Under the pieces are notes generated by a model. That model did not search any database. It saw nothing but the letters and a program-made list of their open reading frames with translations, and had not been told where the DNA came from. From Dimargaris cristalligena (taxonomy: Eukaryota; Kickxellomycota; Dimargaritomycetes; Dimargaritales; Dimargaritaceae), in the NCBI GenBank assembly GCA_027576995.1, contig JANBQC010000389.1:1-26932 (forward strand): 26,932 bases of DNA, in the 5' to 3' direction. Each line of letters begins with the position of its first letter. Position 1 is the first letter of the stretch. Position numbers and translations under genes: made by a program. This document shows positions 1 to 9,926 of the stretch, piece after piece.

Positions 1-741
1 GATAATATAGGGGGGGGAAGGTTATGTCCGTCCTCTAAAGGTCACGTGACCTAAATATGATGGCCCCCCTATATGGAATTTACCCTATATAGTCGGGTTG
101 AACTTTACCCATATTCTTATGGGGAGATGTCTATATTGCTATCTTATACACCACTTAAAAAGGAAACACCCCAGAAAACTATAGATGGGAAATTGTGGAT
201 AGCCGAAAATACCCAAATAGTTGGTGGGCCGCGCAGTACTGAATGTGCCGTAATTACAGTGTACTTTTGGAAAGCTGGCGCAGACGGTAGTCCCACTGAC
301 GTATGCTTGACCTTGGATTAGAGCATGTAGTACAAAAAGTAAGTGACATTAATCATACAGTCTCATTTCAGCGAAGGGTTCGATATAATTGGCGTTGAAC
401 ATAGTATATTTTTGGGACACCACTATTGTTTCAGTGACCGGGTAGTACTATGTCCTCGGTTGAAAAGAAGGGCACACCGAAATCCTATTTTGTGTGGGAT
501 GATAGGCTATTCCTACTAGAAGTGCATTTGCCTTATTCTTGGCTTGTTTTCGTTGGACCCATCGACAATAATGGCGCACCTCCCTACTACCTAATAGTGT
601 AACGTTCCCTTATTTCCCAGACTGGGTGGGAGTGCTAAGGACTGGCAATGCGACTTTCACTTGAGGCACAGGAGCTATAGTATTTTTACCATTACTCTTA
701 CGCACTTAGTGGCACCACCCCATGCGGATACCCCTTGTTAA
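1..741. other. intergenic, no recognised gene
   Basis: No family is recognisable here. An ATG-initiated 82-codon frame runs at 73-321 on the plus strand. Its composition is unremarkable, it has no recognisable motif, and I treat it as chance. The leftmost 75 bases hold an 11-bp inverted repeat and a 12-bp palindrome, described separately. The rest is upstream DNA of the phosphatase gene. Confidence 0.5.
5..74. repeat. 11-bp inverted repeat flanking an E-box palindrome
   Basis: ATATAGGGGGG at 5-15 is exactly reverse-complementary to CCCCCCTATAT at 64-74. Between the arms lies the perfect 12-bp palindrome GGTCACGTGACC (40-51), which contains the CACGTG core bound by bHLH factors such as Cbf1, Pho4 and USF. 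The sequence shows the symmetry directly; binding is inference. The palindrome is not centred in the repeat, so the two may be independent. Confidence 0.5.
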
Positions 742-791
742 ATGCGGAAGGGTGGTCATCATCTATACCCCCCCATCTCGGGATTGAAACA

Positions 792-799
792 TATAAATA
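792..799 (+). promoter_or_regulatory. TATA box of the Ppn2-like phosphatase gene
   Basis: TATAAATA stands 150 bp before the ATG at 949. It lies inside the frame that stays open upstream of that ATG (an earlier in-frame ATG is at 742). Transcription from this box would begin after 742, which favours 949 as the real start codon. Confidence 0.55.
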
Positions 800-948
800 G
801 CGGGCCAAGCATCCGCATCTCAGACTCCCCACCCGCCAATCCCCCTACTTTCATTACGTATAGACTGTATTCGTGTTTTTATAAACACTCTATTTATTTA
901 GTGCCTCGGTTTCATTTGGTGTTATTACTTCAAGCCCACTGTGATAAA

Positions 949-1941
949 ATGACTCTTTCTTACCTTCGGGCGCTCTTTCGTTGGGCCCAGGTTCCCGCCG
1001 TATCCCACTTGGGCCTTATAGCCCTAATGACACTACTGAGCGCCAGTCAGCTCACCTGGGTCGCTAATGGGTCACCGCATAACATGGAAGAATTGGGCTC
1101 GTTATATATGCGTGAGGGTATATATACGGAGCTGGCTTCGGCCACGGCATTGAGTGCGACTCTCCCCCAATACCTAATTTCCGATTTAGACCTGTTGCCC
1201 GATGATACCCCCGTTGTGATTATTGGGGACGTCCACGGGTGCATCAAAGAACTCAACCAGCTCATTGAGATTATTACCAATCAACTCGGCGACAATGTGC
1301 ACTACATCTTTGCCGGGGATATGGTTGCGAAAGGCCCCGGCTCCGCGGAGGTCGTGGCCAAAGCCATCGAGCTCAACGCCAGCTGTGTACGGGGTAACCA
1401 TGACCAACGGGTGCTCACCAGCCGGTACTTCCAGGACCGGAACTTGCCCATCGACCCCACCCTCCCCTCTGGCCTGGGTATCAAGGAAACCCATTGGGAA
1501 ATAGCGCAGGCGTTCTCGCCCGAGGCCATCCATTATCTCCAGCAATGTCCCCTCGTTTTGAAATTGCCCGCCCAGTACCAGGGCCTGGTGGTGCACGCCG
1601 GGGTGAATCCGACCAAGTCCCTAGCCAACCAAACCCCAGTGGAACTCATGACCATGCGTAATATGCTAGGCGACCAGGCGGTGCCTATCATGAAGGAAGG
1701 CCGGCCCTGGTTCGATGTCTGGGAAGAGGCCGTGGCCAACAACAAAATTGCGGTCGATTTCGAGGGTCTGGAACGTATTTACTATGGACATGCCGCTAGC
1801 CGACGGATTCAAGATCTCCCTAGCTCGCTGGGCTTGGATTCCGCCTGCGTTACTGGGGGTCAACTCACCGCGGTCATTCTTCCTGGAAATCAGCTGGTGA
1901 GCGTGGACTGCGACGTCTACGGAATAAAAATACAAAAATGA
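949..1941 (+). CDS. Ppn2-like metallophosphatase (zinc-dependent endopolyphosphatase / ApaH-like)
   Basis: This is a calcineurin-like phosphoesterase of the PPP superfamily, 330 residues, without introns. The metal-binding motifs appear in order: GDVHGC (93-98), GDMVAKGP (123-130), GNHD (149-152), HAG (216-218) and GH (280-281). The ending LDSACVTGG followed by QLTAVILPG is typical of ApaH-like enzymes and of yeast Ppn2, a vacuolar enzyme that cuts inorganic polyphosphate chains internally. A hydrophobic segment at about residues 19-38 looks like a signal anchor that would place the catalytic domain in the lumen, as in Ppn2. The frame stays open upstream to an ATG at 742, but the TATA box at 792-799 lies inside that extension, so I chose 949. 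Family assignment is firm. The substrate (polyphosphate versus dinucleoside polyphosphates or phosphoprotein) is inferred from the membrane anchor. Confidence 0.85.
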   Translation: MTLSYLRALFRWAQVPAVSHLGLIALMTLLSASQLTWVANGSPHNMEELGSLYMREGIYTELASATALSATLPQYLISDLDLLPDDTPVVIIGDVHGCIKELNQLIEIITNQLGDNVHYIFAGDMVAKGPGSAEVVAKAIELNASCVRGNHDQRVLTSRYFQDRNLPIDPTLPSGLGIKETHWEIAQAFSPEAIHYLQQCPLVLKLPAQYQGLVVHAGVNPTKSLANQTPVELMTMRNMLGDQAVPIMKEGRPWFDVWEEAVANNKIAVDFEGLERIYYGHAASRRIQDLPSSLGLDSACVTGGQLTAVILPGNQLVSVDCDVYGIKIQK

Positions 1942-1971
1942 TCAGATGAGCAAAGTAATTGGTTAGAATTT

Positions 1972-1977
1972 AATAAA
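1972..1977 (+). terminator. polyadenylation signal of the phosphatase gene
   Basis: AATAAA lies about 30 bp after the TGA stop at 1939-1941, in an AT-rich stretch. This implies a very short 3' UTR. Confidence 0.5.
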
Positions 1978-4516
1978 ATTTATTAACGTTGGATGACACT
2001 GATGATGCTAGTGGTTAGTGAATGAATGGACCAAACCACTTTGCTTTAGAAAAGGGCTAATGGCCTCCTTACATGAGAAAGCACATCTATCTTCAATGAT
2101 CCCTAAAAATAATCGGGATACATTAGATATCTGATGGCCAATTTCGAGGGGGTCTAAAATTGCCCCCGCATTTTCGGGGAAAGTGATACTTGGCTTCGGC
2201 TTCCGCTTTCGCTTAAAAGCCCTATAACCCAATACCGGGACCCTTTGGGGGAGAAGGGAAAAAGTATTCTGTCAGTGCATGGGAGTATGAACAGGTATGA
2301 GTGTTATACCTTCCCGTTTTTTTTACCCCAACCCCCTTTTAGTGGACCTTCAATTGTGGCATTTGGTGAACGGCCCGCGGCTCCAGGTGCCGTTTCAAAT
2401 GAATTGCTCTGCTAACTATGCCAAGTAGATCTGACGCCTGTGTTACTCACCTGGACTCATATGTGCCTCTATCGGTCATAGCTGGGCCCATCAATTTAAA
2501 ACCCGACCATACCAGCTGCACCAATCAATTTCACACGGGGGCTCATTATTACTTACCTGGGTATCACAGTCACCCCAATCTACGCCGCTTGCTCCGAAAT
2601 TCTACATACACCACACGTGCTTGAACCACCGCTTTGCAATTTCAGCTCTAGTGGATGTAGCGCACTTGGCCAATCTCCGGTATAATCCATAATCTGCAAT
2701 ATTATGGAAAGTATTTTTAGCTTTTTGGGCTTGGGGGAGGACGGCTGTTGTACAGACCTTTCAATTTCGTATCTCACTCCGTCCCCGCCCTCCAACTATG
2801 GCTATACCACAAACCCAATAAGGACCACAATGCGAATATTAATAGTGGTTATATAATTAGAAGTACGGTAAACCTACTAAGATATTCAGATTCACTACTA
2901 TCAATTGTATCAATTGGATTTCGTCTGTGATATGGGGTGAACCAAAATCCTCTGGGCCCCATTTAGTAAAGACTCCTCATCCGTACAACCTATAAATACA
3001 GTACATCGTCAATGTGGCTGTTTGGTGCCCTCAGATGGACTCAACTGCGCTTCCCGTATATATTATATTTATGTATAGTCTAGTTGGTAAATCCGTCGGC
3101 CTTTGGAAACACCTTTCCTTTTAGCGCAATCCCCACGTGAGTTGTAGGGGGAATAGGGACTATGCTTCCCTTGTTACAGGGGCGCGGTCGTGATTGGTTC
3201 TCGTTTTTCCCCTCCTTTGAACATTACACCAAAAACTGCCACTCCTTATTTCATTCATTTTTTTCGACTTCTTTCGTTATTGAATTATAAACACGGATGG
3301 TGGAGGTACTTGTGGACTAATGGGTGTAAAGCGTACCTTCTTAAGTCAAAATGGGACTTATGGGTGGTTTGGCTGATGAATGTTGCCGATTAAGTGCCTG
3401 TTCATTTAGTACCCCGGTCAAGTGTGGGCGCTATTATAGACCCTTTGGTCTTATCTTTCGGTTTTCTTCTCAATCCCCCCTTCAATCCTACGGGATATAG
3501 CTCAATACCATTAGATGCTTTTTAAAATGTAGTGTGAGTGGGGAGGGGGGATAAGCTGGGCTAATTTATTTGACCCCTTATAACCCAACTTGGTGGACGG
3601 ATTTCTGACTGTCTCACTTGACCAGCCCTATCCCGTTGCAAAGCCCTGGTCCCCAATGTCAGCGGCGGGGGAAATGATCCAAAATAGGGTTGGTGTTGTT
3701 TGTAGTACCAAGGACCAATATGTTCTCCCTAACGTCAACTTCCAATATGGCTGGTACGGTAAGTCAACGGGACCAATGGAATGTCGGATTGAACAGGGCT
3801 CAATCTAGCTATATAACAAAGCCAACGATTGATAAACCGGAGTGTACCAGCCGAAAATGGTTTCCCCGCCCAGTGTGCCATTTACATTTACATTGTATCT
3901 CAAAACACGCACAGTTGCGTGGAATTTTACCCAGCTGTTAATTTAAACCAATCGTTACAGTTTAGGCCTTATTTCCATATATCACTCTAGATTAGACCAT
4001 ACCTATAAACTTCCGTCAATGGCAATATAATTGCCAGGGTGGGATGGTAGTGAAGATTCACATTTAATCAATGAAAAAGGGTGAAGTAGCAACTGGATTG
4101 CGAACGATGGAGAGGTTGACGAAGAATGTAGCACATCGGAGAGCAGGGTAGTAATAAACGCTGAATATATAAAAAAAAAAAGAGGGGCGGAAATGAGAGA
4201 GAGAAAGAAGTGGCGAATTGTGAAGGAGGAGAAAGGCATGTGTGCTTTACAAGGTGGAAGAGAATTTGACTGGTAAGCCGATTCGAGAAACTATGGGATA
4301 GTGGACTGTATCAGATACTTGAAGGTGGATACTCGTGCCTGATATCAAACTATCCCAACATTTCTTAGCAACTTCTGTTAAAAAAAACAATATAGCTCCA
4401 TAGTATCGATATCAAGTGAGTGGCCAAACCAGAACGAGCACCCTGGAGATTGCGGCACAGAAGACGAAACACGACCATCCTACACGGTAAGCAAAATGAC
4501 GAAAACGGACACCCCA
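1978..4516. other. intergenic, no recognised gene
   Basis: About 2.5 kb separate the phosphatase and Rpt6 genes, which converge. I read both strands for long ATG frames and protein motifs and found none. Short frames here (for example minus 2008-2232 and plus 3590-3808) begin only at TTG. A minus-strand 78-codon ATG frame at 4003-4239 is hydrophobic, but part of it is just a poly-A/T run. No tRNA box pair or transposon ORF is visible. Confidence 0.5.
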
Positions 4517-5982
4517 CTACTTGAAGAGTTTCTTGAGACTGGTGTTGGATTCGGAGTCCTTCTTCATAATCTTAGCCACGGCCATTTCGAAGTCCTCTTG
4601 ATTCACATGCACACGGCGTTCGCGAAGGGCATACATGCCCGCCTCGGTGCACACACCCTTGACCTCAGCCCCGCTCGAGCCGTTCATCTTTTCGGCAATC
4701 TTGCGCAGGTTGATACCTCGGGTCAGGTTCATTTTACGGGAATGGATCTTGAGGATATCCAGACGGGCCGATTCGGCTGGTGGGGGGAATTCGATCTTAC
4801 GGTCGATCCGGCCCGGGCGGAGTAGGGCCGAGTCCAGAATGTCGATACGGTTAGTGGCCATAATCACCTTGATGTTCTTGGAGGGTTCGAAACCATCCAG
4901 CTGGTTGAGCAGTTCCAACATGGTACGTTGGACTTCCGAATCGCCACCACCACCGCCACCGGAGTCGCCCCGGGACGAACCAATCGAATCGATTTCATCC
5001 ATAAAGATAATCGACGGAGCGTGTTCACGGGCCATAACGAACAGTTCACGGACCATCCGGCTACCTTCACCAATGTACTTTTGGACCAGTTCCGAGCCAG
5101 AGACACGGATAAATCGGCAGTCGGTGTGGTGAGCTACCGCACGGGCGAGCAGCGTCTTACCAGTACCGGGAGGGCCGTACAGTAGGACCCCCTTGGGCTG
5201 TTCGATACCCAACGTCTCGAAGAGTTCGGGATGTTTAACCGGGAGTTCAATCACTTCCTTGATTTCCTTGATTTGTTTGTCGAGGCCGCCTACCATTTCA
5301 TAGGTCGAGTCGGGTACTTTTTCGACCATCATCAAACTGACCAGGGGGTCGATCTTGCTGGGGAGCACCTTGTGAAGTAAGTGGGAGTCGCTACGGAGGG
5401 CCACACGCTGGGAAGCGTTCAGCTTATTGACGTCGATGTCGGGTGCAATATCCACCACGTACTTACCCTCGGGTTGGATCTTAACGAATACCTTCTTCTT
5501 GCCCATGGGCTTGATAACTTCGCCGACATAGGACCCTGGTTCCTGGAGAAGTTGGAGTTCTTCCCGGAGCAACCGGACTGATGGAAAGGGGGGAAAACGA
5601 GTGGTAAAGATGAGGGTGGGGTGTGTGGTATTCATAAGGTGAATCATCCACATGGCTAATGCTTTGAAAGCGTTATACAGGGGGTCGCTATGTTATCCCA
5701 GATTGGGAGGGCGACGCCAAATGCAATGCTCGCCACTGAATGGGAGAACCAACCGCGCAGCGAGAAGGTATGACACATCAGACTGGGGGACAATAGGAAT
5801 CACGAAAGGCGAAGCGGGAATAGCCTTATAGCAAAGAAGGTTCACATACCTTTGGCATTCAGAGTATTTCGCTGAGCCTCCAGGCGTCGGAGATTCTGGG
5901 TTTTCTCGACAATGACCAGTTCAGTTTCCTGAATTTTGGAAACATAGTAGTTGTGGAGTCCGTCGCCGCTCATGATGACCAT
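4517..5982 (-). CDS. RPT6: 26S proteasome regulatory ATPase Rpt6 (regulatory subunit 8, PSMC5/SUG1)
   Basis: This is one of six AAA+ ATPases in the base of the 19S regulatory particle, which unfold and thread ubiquitinated substrates into the 20S core. There are two exons: 5850-5982 and 4517-5577. The intron at 5578-5849 has a GTATGT donor and a CATCAG acceptor and is removed within a Val codon, joining LNAK to VRLLREE. The product is 397 residues, normal for Rpt6. An N-terminal coiled coil (about 15-60) is followed by an OB-like region. Walker A GPPGTGKT is at 179-186, Walker B IIFMDEID at 234-241, and the arginine-finger region RPGRIDR at 298-304. The C-terminus is LFK, not the HbYX motif of Rpt2, Rpt3 and Rpt5, as expected for Rpt6. 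A Gly-rich loop follows the Walker B strand. Two in-frame ATGs (residues 1 and 4) could each start translation. The gene is divergent from the lipoyltransferase gene. Confidence 0.96.
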
Positions 5983-6670
5983 CGAAGTACCGAAAGGGCT
6001 ATTCGGAGAGGGGGGCGGAGTACGGGGGGGATCAACGCACCGCAGGGGGGGAGCGGAGTAAAAAAGAGGAGGGAAGAGTAAGACTTAGGTGGAACAGAGG
6101 TTCGGAGATGCTATAGGGTTTAAGATGAATCAGTAAAGCAAGTGAAGGAAATAGAAGTAAAGTGTAAGATGAGGTTTGCAATGGAAACGGAAAGAGTCAC
6201 AAGGGTCCGCATGCATCAGTCAACAGCATCCGTAATAGAGACGAGCGCGACTTGGGCGGTGTCAACTATACCCACCATTATTAAGCGAGCCTTCCAGCCT
6301 GTTCGATAGGCAACCACCACTAGGAGGGCTTAATGCGTGCTTTACCAGTTTCAGCTATAGATACCAACTCCCTTGGTTCGTTATGCCAAGGAGTCAACCA
6401 CCGGACACGTGACACGTCTAATGAGGGTGGACTGTGGTCGGCTTCTCCAATGGATTTAATGGGGCGAAACATTACTAGGCCTCGTTGACGAGAGAGCCCA
6501 CTACGTTATTCGAGTTGGGCAAGGCAGTAGGGGAATCTAGCTATCCCGAAATATGTACCCCATGTAATGCCCCGGGATTCCCTTCGTTCTCCTATATAAA
6601 TAAATACAATCTTCAACGAACCGGCCTCCGTTCACTTCGCTCGCCATAAACACCAACGAAGCATTCCAAC
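5983..6670. promoter_or_regulatory. divergent promoter region between RPT6 and the lipoyltransferase gene
   Basis: These 688 bp lie between two oppositely oriented start codons. The RPT6 side (about 6009-6050) has three long G runs on the plus strand, so the RPT6 sense strand is C-rich. The other side has a clear TATA box. I see no exact proteasome-associated control element (GGTGGCAAA) on either strand. Confidence 0.5.
6593..6606 (+). promoter_or_regulatory. TATA box of the lipoyltransferase gene
   Basis: TATATAAATAAATA stands 78 bp before the ATG at 6671. This spacing suits a short 5' UTR of roughly 40-50 nt. Confidence 0.6.
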
Positions 6671-9600
6671 ATGCCGGTGGTCCTGTCCCAGCGCCTTGCA
6701 AATTGGGTCCAGGGGAGTCTTCCCATGGCCTCTGCCGTTCGTAACCTTCGTTCAACCGCGCATTGGCCCAGTGTGAGCCTAACAAGAGGCTATGCCGAAC
6801 AGGCAATGCCTCAAGCGAACGCACCGCCGGTAAGTAAGGCGGCCTTGGACATAGTATAGCTATAGGACTCGCCAGAGTAGCACAAGAGGGTAAACAAAAC
6901 CCATTATTAGAAAAATGGGGCTACTATTTCCTAACGCTCCCCCCTGGCCATGGCCCATTTAACCATTTCCCCCTACTATTTTGATTAACTGACCATGTTC
7001 CCTCGAAAATGCCGATTATAGCCCGCCTGCTACATATCGACCACCGATGACCCTTTCATAAATCTGGCTATTGAGGAATGGTAAGTTGAGGGTACCCCAC
7101 GAATCTATCAAGACTATTACCGGTTGTACACTAGATATACAGTACATCGGTAGTAGTTTATGGCCTCACACTATTTCGCTGTCCCGACACCTCCTAACGC
7201 GCGTGCACCCTAGGTTATTGCGGCATAGTGACCCCGATCGAATGACTTTGTATCTTTGGCGTAATCGACCATGTGTCGTTATTGGTCGTAACCAGGTAAT
7301 GTTAGATACATCACCCAGTATAATACCAATTATTTACGTTTTTATTCCCGGTACTACCCTTTTTCGATCGAGCTATTAATTCCATCAACCTCCAGCCATT
7401 TGGGAAATGCAACCTTATGAATTGTCTGTATATAGAATCCCTGGAAGGAATGTGACCAAGTCACCATGAAGCAAAAAGATATCTGGCTTGTTCGCCGCCA
7501 GAGTGGCGGTGGTACCGTTTACCATGTAAGTAATCTGCTGTCCATTAATCCACATATAGTATAAGGGCGACCTAAACGAACAATGTTTTTTAGTAAATCT
7601 CCTAGACTCTATATCCAACACAACGCAGGAAATTCCTCCTTATCCTATATTATCAACTGTTAACTATGCCATTTGCTCTAACAGGATCTGGGCAATAGTC
7701 TTTACACAGTCATCATGCCCCGCAGCAAGTTCACGCGGAAGGCCAGCGCCCAACTGGTGGCCCGGGCTCTCCATATGCTGGATATCCCCGCCAGTGTCAA
7801 TGAGCGCCACGATATCACAATCGGAAATCGAAAGGTAGAATATATATTTATACATTAAGTTTCCAAATGACATGTATAGACATTGTTAGCCGGAGCGGAA
7901 GTAAGTCCGGATCGCATGCTACTAACCATATAATTTTTGGCTTGAGTGTGATCTATCTTGTATTTGACTATCCTTGAATACTTCTATGGTTGAATAGATA
8001 TCCGGATCGGCCTACAAAATCATCGGGAAAAGTGCATATCACCACGGCACGATGCTCATCAACTCCAACTTAACCTCCCTCTCTGACTGTTTGAAAAACA
8101 ACCGGGTAAGTCATTTAGAAACTCATGGGAGATTTACGACTGGGCACTGCTAGAAATATAAGTGAAAGTGTGTTTGGTTTATTATCAATGAACTGGAATG
8201 TCGGGACCATATATTAGAGCGGAATCCTGCCCCGATACCAATATTCCTATTTTTGTACTAACCCCCGCTGAATATGGTGACTACGATGATTGGTTATTCC
8301 TTTGACAAACTGCGTCCTTTAGGTATCAATTGTTAGTAAAGGCGTGGAAAGTGTCCGCTCACCAGTTACCAAGCTGGCCGACTATTCGCTAACTGTAAAC
8401 CACAAGGCTTTTTGTGACGCTGTACAATCGGAATTTGAACAGAGTTATTGTGACCCGGGTAATAATGTACGACATTCCTATTATTCAGTATACGGGTATG
8501 CTTAAGTCGAGGAGTAATGCAAGTCTAGTTAATCCTGGGTACCAATACGAGAGTAAATAGTTTAGTGCGAATATAGAGTGCAGCTGCCACTTTGAACTTG
8601 ACTAAACGAGGTTGTTAATCGTTTTCCCCATAATAACAATGCATGAATGCCCATCGAATATAGTTAACACCCATCTACATTGACAAACGCATGGCTGATG
8701 GCATCCAGCATATCGCCGAATATGAAACCAAACTTAAAGTAAGTCGCCCTACTACGTTTAAACTTGGCCATTTAGGCAGATTGCCTATGAATCCCTGCTA
8801 TAATCGAATTAGTGACTGGTTTCTGAGTAACTAACGCAATTTGATGATATTTATGTGACTGTGTGGGTATGCTACTCTATTTCCCCTGGATTTTACCACA
8901 GAGCTGGGACTGGGTTTACGGCCAAACCCCTGAGTTTGAAAACACGATTGATTGCCGGCCAATCGGGCTCTCTGCTGTAAGTTCATGTTCAACCCGGTTA
9001 TGAAAATTATTTCGGCACTTTGATTGATTATATTTATAGTATGATGTGTCTTTGGGTGCGGTGTTTCGGTGGGGAATGATCATAGTGGCCTAGTTTGGCC
9101 AAACGTGTACCTGGTGGCTTCCCCTGATAAATCACCGATGCTTTACCACATGTATTTTTATATCCGTACATAGCGACTTATTATTAAGGTCCGACACGGT
9201 TTAATTCAAGAATGGACCTTTGCTGGTATTGAAGGTGGTGCTGGTGGAACTCAAGCCAGCCTTCAACCAATAGCTCTAGCCATGAAAGGTACAGTTGGAT
9301 TATAAATTGAATGCCAGTGATACGACTGTTGCCCTTCGGCGATTAATAATACCGAGTTACCTTGATATCGGGGCTGTTCGACTGTGCCATTAATGGTCTA
9401 CCCTATGCAACCATATGTATCGCATACATACACTAACTTGTGCCTTTTATATATATATATATATATACTGATATACGTACCATTAATTTGGTCCCTTGCC
9501 CAATACTGCCATTTGCGTAATGTGCCGTGTCTCCGGTGGTCAGGGATTCGCTATGGTCCAGAGCCCGTTCGACAAGTGCTTATGGAGCTACTATCTGATG

Positions 9601-9680
9601 GAGCCAGCGACCCATCGGTGATGTCAAGTTCAGTCGGAGACCGCCAGTCCTGGGTGGCCCATATTGTGAATCGACTGTAG
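6671..9680 (+). CDS. mitochondrial lipoyltransferase / lipoate-protein ligase (LIPT1/Aim22/LplA family)
   Basis: The enzyme attaches lipoate to the E2 and H subunits of mitochondrial 2-oxoacid dehydrogenases and the glycine cleavage system. I assemble 11 exons: 6671-6829, 7022-7080, 7214-7295, 7436-7525, 7685-7834, 7998-8105, 8323-8466, 8664-8738, 8902-8976, 9189-9288 and 9544-9680. Together they give 392 codons plus stop, close to the family length. Introns are 133-255 bp. Most donors are GTAAGT-like; exon 7 needs the weak donor GTACGA at 8467. Family marks in order: INLAIEEW (residues 66-73), [22 protein letters not shown] across exons 3-4 (positions 7247-7453), [12 protein letters not shown] (120-131), NRKISGSAYK (178-187, with the conserved catalytic-site Lys at 180) and [18 protein letters not shown] marks the C-terminal accessory domain. 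The first 50 or so residues lack acidic residues and are rich in Arg, Ser and Ala, as in a mitochondrial presequence. Whether it acts as ligase or octanoyl/lipoyl-transferase cannot be told from sequence. Confidence 0.88.
9449..9467. repeat. (TA)n microsatellite in the last intron of the lipoyltransferase gene
   Basis: A 19-bp uninterrupted TA run lies in intron 10 (9289-9543). It is likely polymorphic in length and has no coding effect. Confidence 0.8.
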
Positions 9681-9891
9681 CACACATTTTGATGATTATT
9701 AATGCGGCATATATACAATAAGCGGCTGATTAATATACTATGTTCTAAACCAACAGGCCTGGTTTATTTTACTAATAATTCGTTGGTAGCTTATATGTAA
9801 AGGAGGCGGTGACCAATCGAACACCGTTCCCCCGGTACGCGCTGTCCATTATTGTCTGGAATCACACTGTGCTATTTCCTGGAGGCTACCA

Positions 9892-9897
9892 AATAAA
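9892..9897 (+). terminator. polyadenylation signal of the lipoyltransferase gene
   Basis: AATAAA lies 212 bp after the stop at 9678-9680 and is followed within 12 bp by a T10A9 palindrome. A nearer AATAAG variant also exists, so the exact 3' end is uncertain. Confidence 0.4.
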
Positions 9898-9907
9898 TGC
9901 CGGAATA

Positions 9908-9926
9908 TTTTTTTTTTAAAAAAAAA
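9908..9926. repeat. T10A9 perfect inverted repeat
   Basis: Ten T are followed directly by nine A, just past the AATAAA signal. It could form an A/U hairpin in RNA or exclude nucleosomes at the gene's 3' end; both roles are inference. Confidence 0.5.

Noticed and set aside
73..321. 82-codon plus-strand frame at the left edge
   Set aside because: It starts with ATG, but has no recognisable motif or GC-rich codon pattern like the real genes. Length is compatible with chance.
370..385. GGTTCGA word resembling a tRNA B box
   Set aside because: The rest of the B-box consensus fails, and no A box or cloverleaf can be drawn upstream.
1999..2135. Box C-like TGATGA and box D-like CTGA suggesting a C/D snoRNA
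   Set aside because: The spacing of about 130 nt is too long, there is no terminal stem, and the motifs are short.
4003..4239. Minus-strand hydrophobic 78-codon frame downstream of RPT6
   Set aside because: Part of the hydrophobicity comes from a poly-A/T run, and there is no promoter or homology support.
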